The notes under the pieces were generated by a model. The model saw only the letters and a program-made list of their open reading frames with translations, did not search any database and had not been told where the DNA came from. 11,009 nucleotides of DNA from Uruburuella suis (GTDB taxonomy: Bacteria > Pseudomonadota > Gammaproteobacteria > Burkholderiales > Neisseriaceae), in contig NZ_SLXE01000051.1 of NCBI RefSeq assembly GCF_004341385.1, forward strand, positions 1 through 11,009, written 5' to 3'. Shown here piece after piece: positions 5,780 to 11,009 of this stretch (positions are counted from its first letter, which is position 1; each line of letters starts with the position of its first letter). The translations under genes and the position numbers were made by a program.

Positions 5780-5791
5780 AGGCCGTCTGAA
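5780..5791 (+). other. DNA uptake sequence between the MFS gene and msrA
   Basis: A perfect, unpaired AGGCCGTCTGAA in the 130-bp spacer between the MFS stop codon and the msrA start. The rest of the spacer holds the msrA ribosome-binding site and no convincing promoter. Confidence 0.85.
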
Positions 5792-5812
5792 AACCAATCT
5801 GCTTATCGCAGC

Positions 5813-7045
5813 TCAGGCGGCTGCGGTGCGCGCGATTTTTTGCTCGCGTATCGGCAGGTTCAGCAGCGCCGCTGCGGCGGCCAGCGCCATATCGGCATAC
5901 CACATCCAGCCGTAATCGCCGAATGCGCTGATGGCCCAGCCGCCGAGCCAGGCGCCGAAAAAGCCGCCGATTTGGTGTGAAAGCAGGGTGAGGCCAAACA
6001 AAGTGGCCAAATAACGCACGCCGAAAAGCTTGCCCACAATCGCAGCGGTGGGCGGCACGGTGGCGAGCCAAGTGAGCCCCAGCCCGATGGCAAACAGGTA
6101 AAACGTGGTGTCGGTGCGCGGCGACATCAAATAAACGCCGATCAACACGGCGCGTGAAGCATACATCCAAAACAAAATATATTTGCTGCGCCAGCGCCCC
6201 ACACTCCAGCCGATAATCAGGCTGCCGACCACATTGGCAATGCCGATCAAGGCCAGCGACCAAGAAGCCACGCTCGGCGGCAGCCCGCACAAAGCCACTT
6301 CGGTGGGCAGATGGGTAACCAAAAAAGCAATGTGAAAGCCGCAGGTGAAAAAGCCCAAATGCAAGAGAATATAGCTGCGATCGCCAAAAGAATGCCTCAC
6401 CGCCTGCTTGAGCGATTGCCCCGGCGCGCCGGCGGCCATCAGCGGCGCTTGCGGCTTGGCATCGCCGCGCGTGAGCCAGCGCGCAATCGGCAGCGCCAAA
6501 AGGCTGATGGCCGCCAGCGCATACATCGCCCCTTTCCAGCCCAGCGCCGGCAGCAAAATCAGCCCCTGCACCAGCGGCGCAAACACAAATTGCCCGAATG
6601 AGCCGCCTGCGTTCACCATGCCCGAAGCCGTGCCCTGCATGCGCGCGGGCAATTTATGCGCCACTTGGCTGATTAAAATCGAAAAGCTGCCTGCGCCCGC
6701 ACCGAAAGCAATCATCACCCCCATGGTGAGCGTGATGCCCCATTGCGTGGGCATCAGCGGCACCAGCGCGCAGCCCAAAGCGAGCAGCAGCGTGCCGCTC
6801 CAAAGCACCGGCCAAGCGCCGTAGCGGTCGGCCATCGCACCGGCCAGCGGCTGTGACACACCCCACATCAGCTGCGTTACCGCCATGGCAAAGCTGATGC
6901 CGCCGATGCTCAGCGCCGTGTCGCGCACCATCGGTTGCACAAACAAGCCCAGCGACATGCGCATACCCATGGTAATCATCAACACCGAGGCCGCGGCCAG
7001 CACAATCAGCCACAGCTGCCGCTGCTTTATCGTTTCCTGCATCAT
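5813..7045 (-). CDS. Major facilitator superfamily transporter
   Basis: The 410-residue product is highly hydrophobic, with about 12 predicted membrane helices in two halves. They are joined by a polar loop at about 190-222. Between helices 2 and 3 lies a motif-A-like GAMADRYG at 69-76, and helix 5 has the glycine-rich SGMVNAGGSFGQF. These features resemble the oxalate/formate-antiporter and monocarboxylate-porter branch of the superfamily, but the substrate cannot be read from the sequence. I start at the ATG at 7045 (Met-Met-Gln) because AAGAG lies just upstream and the protein enters helix 1 about ten residues later. The same frame is open for another 189 codons upstream, but that stretch crosses the intergenic hairpin and the opposite strand of recB and looks non-coding. 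The gene diverges from recB and is probably transcribed alone. Confidence 0.88.
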   Translation of the reverse strand: MMQETIKQRQLWLIVLAAASVLMITMGMRMSLGLFVQPMVRDTALSIGGISFAMAVTQLMWGVSQPLAGAMADRYGAWPVLWSGTLLLALGCALVPLMPTQWGITLTMGVMIAFGAGAGSFSILISQVAHKLPARMQGTASGMVNAGGSFGQFVFAPLVQGLILLPALGWKGAMYALAAISLLALPIARWLTRGDAKPQAPLMAAGAPGQSLKQAVRHSFGDRSYILLHLGFFTCGFHIAFLVTHLPTEVALCGLPPSVASWSLALIGIANVVGSLIIGWSVGRWRSKYILFWMYASRAVLIGVYLMSPRTDTTFYLFAIGLGLTWLATVPPTAAIVGKLFGVRYLATLFGLTLLSHQIGGFFGAWLGGWAISAFGDYGWMWYADMALAAAAALLNLPIREQKIARTAAA

Positions 7046-7079
7046 GTTTTGCTCTTTATTGTGCGCTATGCAAGCTGCC

Positions 7080-7085
7080 TTTATA
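7080..7085 (-). promoter_or_regulatory. Candidate -10 box of the MFS gene
   Basis: The minus strand reads TATAAA here (five of six), which would start transcription about 28 nt before the ATG at 7045. The hexamer 17 nt upstream, TTGCTT, matches the -35 consensus at only three bases, so this is tentative. Confidence 0.3.
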
Positions 7086-7088
7086 TAA

Positions 7089-7125
7089 AAGGCCGTCTGA
7101 AAAAGCAAATGTTTCAGACGGCCTT
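7089..7125. repeat. Paired-DUS hairpin in the divergent MFS-recB spacer
   Basis: Uptake sequences at 7090-7101 and 7113-7124 form a perfect 14-bp stem with a 9-nt loop. Unlike the other paired sites it is not at the 3' end of a gene. It lies between two divergent starts, 40-60 bp from each, so it is unlikely to act as a simple gene-end terminator. Confidence 0.7.
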
Positions 7126-7128
7126 CGA

Positions 7129-7137
7129 TGTTATGAT
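7129..7137 (+). promoter_or_regulatory. Candidate extended -10 promoter of recB
   Basis: TGTTATGAT is an extended -10 pattern (TGn followed by TATGAT, five of six). No -35 hexamer is visible upstream, where the DUS hairpin lies, which is acceptable for extended -10 promoters. The leader before the ATG at 7166 would be about 22 nt. Confidence 0.4.
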
Positions 7138-7165
7138 AAGCCACCTTTTTATTTCTGCATAAATC

Positions 7166-10100
7166 ATGACTGCCCAGCCTTTCCACCCGCTCGATATTCC
7201 CATTCACGGCACCAATCTGATTGAAGCCTCGGCCGGCACCGGTAAAACCTGGGGCATTGCCGCCTTGTTTACACGGCTGATTGTGCTGGAAAAAATGCCG
7301 GTGGAGCAGATTTTGGTGGTCACGTTTACCAAGGCGGCCACCGCCGAATTGAAAACCCGCCTGCGTGCGCGGCTCGATGAAGCCTTGCAGACGCTGGAAA
7401 TATTGGGCAGCGCCGATGAAGCCGCGCACGCGGCGGACGATGCCGAAGCCTTGGCCGCACTTTATCGCCTGCACAGCGATGATGCGCCGCCCGATGGCTT
7501 TATTTTCGATTTGCTGCACCGCGCCTTGCAAAATGAAAATCTGCCGCGCCTGACGGTGCGCCTCAAAGCCGCCATCAGCCAGTTTGACAACGCCGCCATC
7601 TACACCATCCACGGCTTTTGCCAGCGGCTGTTACGCGATTATGCCTTTCTCTGCCAAGCGCCGTTCGACACCGAATTGGCCGAACACAAACGCGAACGCC
7701 TACTCACGCCCGCGCAAGATTTCTGGCGCACCGAAGTGGCCGCCGATGTGCACAAAGCGCGTTTGGTGTTCAAACACCGCTACACCCCCGAAAACATGCT
7801 GGCCGAAATCCAAAAATACCTCAGCCGCCCTTATTTGGCTTTCAGACGGCCTGAAGTGGATTTGGCCGCCGCCGAAGCGGTTTTGCAGCAAAGCTGGCAA
7901 AATATTATGCCCAAGCTGCCCGAGCTGATTGAAACTTTCTGGAAAATCCACCCCGCGCTCAACGGCAATATCTACCGCAAAAACACCTTTGAAAAGCTGT
8001 TTGCCGAGCTGATGAGCGCCGCCGCAACCGGCACGCTGCCGCAAGATAAAGACGGCAAGCTGATGATGCTTTCCGCCGCCATGTTGGAAGACAAACTCAA
8101 AAAAGGCCAAAGCGCCAATGCAGCCGCATTCGCCCGCCTGCAAGCCTTGGCCGATCTCGGCCATTATCTGGATGAGCAAAACATGGCCGAAGAAAACGCG
8201 CTGATTGCCTTGCAGATCGATTTGCTCACCCACATCAACCATGCGCTGGCCGAGCAGAAAAAAAGCAGCCGCGAGCGCGGCTTCGACGATTTGTTGCTCG
8301 ATGTGCACCACGCGCTCAGCCAAAGTCCGCAGCGTGCGCTTTTGGCCGAAACCGTGGCGAAAAACTGGCGCGTGGCGCTGATCGACGAATTTCAAGACAC
8401 CGACCCGCTGCAATATGCCATTTTTCAGCATACCTTTATCGCCCACGGCAACCCGCTGTTTCTCGTGGGCGACCCCAAACAGGCGATTTACAGCTTTCGC
8501 GGTGCCGATATTTACGCTTATCTGCAAGCAGCCGAAGATGCCGAACACCACTACACGCTCGCCACCAACCGCCGCAGCCACGCGCAACTGATCAACGGTA
8601 TCAGCGCTTTGTTCCGGCAAAAAGCGCAGCCTTTCGTGCTGCCCCATATCGATTATGCGAACGTGGATGCTGCGCGCGCAAAAAGCCGCTTAGCGCCGCC
8701 GCGCACGGCTATTCAGGTGCGCTGGATTGATGACGATGCGCAGATTTTGAAAAAAGACACCTTGCGCCGCCGCGCGGCCGATTATTGCGCCGACGAAATC
8801 GCCGCTGCGCTAACCGAAGCCGCCGAAGGCCGCCTGAATTATGATGGCGCGCCGCTGCAATCAGGGCAGATTGCCGTGCTGGTGCGCACCCATAACGAGG
8901 GCAGCCTCGTGAGCCAAGCTTTGAGGGCGCGCGGCGTGCAAAGCGTGCTGCTGCACCGCGAATCGGTGTTTGCCGCGCCCGAAGCCCAAGCGCTGGCTGC
9001 GCTGATCGGCTTTTGGCTGCAACCGCAGCGCACCGAGCCGCTGCGCTTTGTGCTCGGCGGCGTGTTGTTCCGCCAAAGCGCTGCCGAGCTTTACGCGCTC
9101 AACTACGATGAAGCCGCGTTGCTCGAGTGGATACATTCTGCCGAGGCCGCCGCCTTGCAATGGCAGCAACACGGCTTTTATGCCGCCATGCAGCAATTTG
9201 CCGCGCGCCACGGCATCGAAACGCGCCTGCTCGCCGGCGGCAACAGCCGCAGCCTCACCAATTACCACCAGCTTTTGGAAAAGCTCGCCGAAGAAGACGA
9301 GCAAAACCACAACCCCGCCGCTTTGCAGCAATGGCTGCTGGCCGAAATCCAAGCCGCCAAACAAGGCCGCAGCAGCGAGGCGCATTTGTTGCGGCTGGAA
9401 AGCGATGAAGCGCTGGTGAAAATCGTCACCATGCATGCGGCAAAAGGGCTGCAATATCCGCTGGTTTATTGCCCGTTTGTGTGGGATGCCCCCAGCGGCA
9501 AGCCCGACAGCTGGCAGATTCTGCACCGGCAAGATCAGAGCGAATGGCTGGCCAAAAGTCAGCTTGAAGAAGCCGATTTGCAGCAATTGGCCGAAGAAGA
9601 AGCCAGCGAGCGCCTGCGCCTGCTTTATGTGGCGCTCACCCGCGCCGAAGAGCAGCTCACGCTTTATGCCGCCCATTGCGACAACACCGCCGCCAACACC
9701 TTTGCCTATCTGCTCGAAGGCGGCTGCGACAGCCGCTTTGCCGACACCGCCGCCGCTTATGCGGCCGAGAAAAAAGCCAATAAGGCAGAGGGCGAGAAAG
9801 CGATGTTGCGGCGCAACTGGCAGCGCTTTATCGGGCAAGCGCCTGAAAACAGCGATTTTGTGTTCACCGCAGAAGCGCCGCCCGAAATCGCCCGCGCACC
9901 TGTCGCCGGCTTTTCAGACGGCCATTATCAAGCCGCCGCCATGCCCGCACGCAGCTTTGAATTTATCCGCCACACCAGCTTCACCGGCCTGAGCCGCCAT
10001 GTGCACACACGCGATGATGCGCGCGAGGAATTGCAGCCGGCCATCGATCCGGCTGAGGCCTTGTCTGACGAGAGGCCGTCTGAAAGCCTTGCAAGCCTTG

Positions 10101-10804
10101 CTGATAATCCGCACGATATTTATCATTTTCCGCGCGGCGCACATGCCGGTGTGTGTTTGCACGAATTGCTCGAGCATTTCGATTTCAGCCGACCGGCCGC
10201 CGAGCAAAGCGAAGCCGCCCGTCAAGCCTTAACGCGCTACGGCTTTGACGAAAGCTGGCTGGAAGCGGCAAACGGCATGCTCGATGCCGCCCGCCTCACA
10301 CCGCTCACCGGCAGCCACACTTTAGCCGCGCAGCCCGCCGCCCGCCGCCTGCCCGAAATGGCGTTTACCCTGCATATGCACGATTTCCGGCTCGATCACT
10401 TGCGCGCCTGGTTTGCCGGCCCGCATCTCAAGCTGCCCGCCGCCTGCATTGCTGCGGCGCAATGGCTGGCTTTTCAAGATCTGCAAGGCTATCTCAACGG
10501 CTTTATCGACATGGTGTATCAAGACGCCGACGGCCAAGTGTGCATCATCGACTACAAATCCAATCATCTGGGCATGCACGAATCGGATTACCACCAAGAA
10601 GCCATGAACGAAGCCATGGCTGCGCATCATTATTATCTGCAAGCGCTGATTTACGCGATTGCCGTTGCGCGCTATTTCAAGCTGCGCGGGCAGGCCTTGC
10701 CGCGTATCGCCGTGCGCTATCTGTTTTTGCGCGGGATGGACGGCAGCGGCAAAGGCGTGTGGGCATGGGATATCGACACCGCCGATTTGGCCGCATGGCT
10801 TTAG
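7166..10804 (+). CDS. recB: RecBCD exonuclease V, beta subunit RecB
   Basis: RecB is the 3'-to-5' helicase and the nuclease of RecBCD, which resects DNA ends and loads RecA. The product has 1212 residues, near the usual 1180-1200. The helicase part shows Walker A ASAGTGKT (21-28), VVTFTKAATAEL, TIHGFCQRLL, motif II with Asp407-Glu408 (LIDEFQDTDP), motif III around Asp436 (GDPKQAIYSFRGAD), motif V TMHAAKG near 755 and motif VI with Arg826 (YVALTRAEEQL). The C-terminal nuclease has His999 (CLHELLEH), Asp1115 (GFIDMV) and Asp1129-Lys1131 (DYKSN), matching the E. coli catalytic set His956/Asp1067/Asp1080/Lys1082. It should therefore be active. The ATG at 7166 lacks a clear Shine-Dalgarno sequence, but the N-terminus matches the family. 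recC and recD are not adjacent. The TAG stop is completed by the first base of MITE copy 3, so the extreme C-terminus may have been altered. Confidence 0.97.
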   Translation: MTAQPFHPLDIPIHGTNLIEASAGTGKTWGIAALFTRLIVLEKMPVEQILVVTFTKAATAELKTRLRARLDEALQTLEILGSADEAAHAADDAEALAALYRLHSDDAPPDGFIFDLLHRALQNENLPRLTVRLKAAISQFDNAAIYTIHGFCQRLLRDYAFLCQAPFDTELAEHKRERLLTPAQDFWRTEVAADVHKARLVFKHRYTPENMLAEIQKYLSRPYLAFRRPEVDLAAAEAVLQQSWQNIMPKLPELIETFWKIHPALNGNIYRKNTFEKLFAELMSAAATGTLPQDKDGKLMMLSAAMLEDKLKKGQSANAAAFARLQALADLGHYLDEQNMAEENALIALQIDLLTHINHALAEQKKSSRERGFDDLLLDVHHALSQSPQRALLAETVAKNWRVALIDEFQDTDPLQYAIFQHTFIAHGNPLFLVGDPKQAIYSFRGADIYAYLQAAEDAEHHYTLATNRRSHAQLINGISALFRQKAQPFVLPHIDYANVDAARAKSRLAPPRTAIQVRWIDDDAQILKKDTLRRRAADYCADEIAAALTEAAEGRLNYDGAPLQSGQIAVLVRTHNEGSLVSQALRARGVQSVLLHRESVFAAPEAQALAALIGFWLQPQRTEPLRFVLGGVLFRQSAAELYALNYDEAALLEWIHSAEAAALQWQQHGFYAAMQQFAARHGIETRLLAGGNSRSLTNYHQLLEKLAEEDEQNHNPAALQQWLLAEIQAAKQGRSSEAHLLRLESDEALVKIVTMHAAKGLQYPLVYCPFVWDAPSGKPDSWQILHRQDQSEWLAKSQLEEADLQQLAEEEASERLRLLYVALTRAEEQLTLYAAHCDNTAANTFAYLLEGGCDSRFADTAAAYAAEKKANKAEGEKAMLRRNWQRFIGQAPENSDFVFTAEAPPEIARAPVAGFSDGHYQAAAMPARSFEFIRHTSFTGLSRHVHTRDDAREELQPAIDPAEALSDERPSESLASLADNPHDIYHFPRGAHAGVCLHELLEHFDFSRPAAEQSEAARQALTRYGFDESWLEAANGMLDAARLTPLTGSHTLAAQPAARRLPEMAFTLHMHDFRLDHLRAWFAGPHLKLPAACIAAAQWLAFQDLQGYLNGFIDMVYQDADGQVCIIDYKSNHLGMHESDYHQEAMNEAMAAHHYYLQALIYAIAVARYFKLRGQALPRIAVRYLFLRGMDGSGKGVWAWDIDTADLAAWL
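7841..7852 (-). other. DNA uptake sequence inside recB (1)
   Basis: A perfect uptake sequence on the minus strand, encoding part of Phe-Arg-Arg-Pro in the helicase region. It is unpaired. Confidence 0.85.
9913..9924 (-). other. Variant DNA uptake sequence inside recB (2)
   Basis: The minus strand reads TGGCCGTCTGAA, one base from the AG dialect and retaining the full GCCGTCTGAA core. It lies in the region joining the helicase and nuclease parts of RecB. Confidence 0.6.
10073..10084 (+). other. DNA uptake sequence inside recB (3)
   Basis: A perfect AGGCCGTCTGAA encoding part of Glu-Arg-Pro-Ser-Glu at about residues 969-973. This is in the polar linker just before the nuclease domain, a place where added residues should be tolerated. 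Confidence 0.85.
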
Positions 10805-10962
10805 GGTCTGCTCACCATTCATCTCGTGGCAATCTTTTGGTTCAAAAACGCGCCTGTCGCGTTGAAAATGCTCGCAAGGTGTCCAACCTTGCTGCGCTTT
10901 TCGCCTTGCAAGCGCGCTTTTGCGCTCAAAATCTTACTCGCGGATGAATTGTGAACAGACCC
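10804..10962 (-). mobile_element. 159-bp MITE, copy 3 (at the recB stop codon)
   Basis: This is the third copy, in the same orientation as copy 2, flanked by TA (10802-10803 and 10963-10964). It is the most diverged, with about seven differences from copy 1, including changes in the left terminal repeat (GGGTCTGCTCACC). The TA target plus the first G of the element form the recB TAG stop codon. It directly precedes another DNA end with the same terminus. Confidence 0.85.
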
Positions 10963-10964
10963 TA

Positions 10965-11009
10965 GGGTCTGTTCACAATTACTTGTCATAAAGGTAGCCA
11001 CATCACAAT
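10965..11009. mobile_element. Tip of a related element, possibly the parent insertion sequence
   Basis: GGGTCTGTTCACAATT at 10965-10980 is the same terminus as the 159-bp MITEs, but the following bases differ, so this is not a fourth copy. It shares the TA at 10963-10964 with MITE copy 3. It runs off the window edge. A TA target and shared ends suggest an autonomous relative whose transposase moves the MITEs; an IS5-type element is one possibility. Confidence 0.5.
10986..11009 (-). CDS. Possible C-terminal tip of a transposase
   Basis: On the minus strand, from the window edge inward, one frame reads Ile-Val-Met-Trp-Leu-Pro-Leu and then TGA, 21 bp inside the element's end. Some IS5-family transposases end in a similar hydrophobic IRLWL-type tail, and a stop this close to the terminal repeat is normal for an insertion sequence. 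Seven residues are too few for identification, so this is a pointer only. Confidence 0.25.
   Translation of the reverse strand: MVMWLPL

Noticed and set aside
7046..7612. 189-codon N-terminal extension of the MFS transporter
   Set aside because: It overlaps the start of recB on the other strand and the DUS hairpin, is not membrane-like, and has no ribosome-binding site. The transporter proper begins at the ATG at 7045.
7700..9838. Long minus-strand frames opposite recB (325 and 315 codons)
   Set aside because: recB has all helicase and nuclease motifs on the + strand. The opposite frames are Gly-, Phe- and Gln-rich mirror frames typical of GC-rich codon use.
7166..10804. A defence-system reading of the helicase-nuclease gene
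   Set aside because: Motif order, length and catalytic residues are those of canonical RecB, and no partner defence genes are present.
3667..10962. Repeated units as a possible CRISPR array
   Set aside because: The three units are 159 bp, dispersed by 1.2 and 5.7 kb, in both orientations and separated by genes, with no spacers or cas genes.

Overview
The window looks like chromosomal DNA of a Neisseria-type bacterium (family Neisseriaceae). The main reason is the 12-mer AGGCCGTCTGAA, the AG-dialect DNA uptake sequence (DUS). I count 16 perfect copies on both strands plus three one-base variants, many of them paired as inverted repeats. Gene content (RecN, NadK, MsrA, RecB, an MFS carrier and a yqjD/yqjE/yqjK-like trio) fits a beta-proteobacterial core genome. 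The species cannot be named from this sequence.

Layout, left to right. Positions 1-59 hold what may be the 5' tip of a gene running left off the window. Positions 187-1509 hold three small membrane-protein genes on the + strand: DUF883/YqjD-like, YqjE-like and YqjK-like. A 101-bp inverted-repeat element sits between the first and second; the second and third overlap by 4 bp. A gene-free stretch at 1510-1938 holds two DUS hairpins, a short palindrome and a 151-bp element with 30-nt terminal inverted repeats. On the minus strand follow recN (1939-3597), nadK (4014-4904), msrA (5152-5682) and an MFS transporter (5813-7045). Each is separated by its own intergenic region, so they look like single-gene units. 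recB (7166-10804, + strand) diverges from the transporter and fills most of the right side. recC and recD are not in the window.

The most interesting structure is a 159-bp near-palindromic element present three times: 3667-3825, 4987-5145 and 10804-10962. Copies 2 and 3 are inverted relative to copy 1. All three have exactly the same length, the same ends (GGGTCTG...CAGACCC, with one internal base change in some arms) and TA on both sides, as expected for a non-autonomous MITE. Copy 3 lies exactly at the recB stop codon and supplies its last base. It abuts, across a shared TA, another DNA end carrying the same 16-base terminus (10965-11009), which may be the tip of the insertion sequence that mobilises the family.

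Functionally, recN and recB both serve double-strand-break repair, and they are the only genes here with uptake sequences inside their coding regions. nadK makes NADP and msrA repairs oxidised methionine, so both touch redox balance, but nothing in the sequence ties them into one operon. I found no tRNA, rRNA, CRISPR array, prophage or defence system. The window is an ordinary core region decorated with uptake sequences and several families of small repeats.
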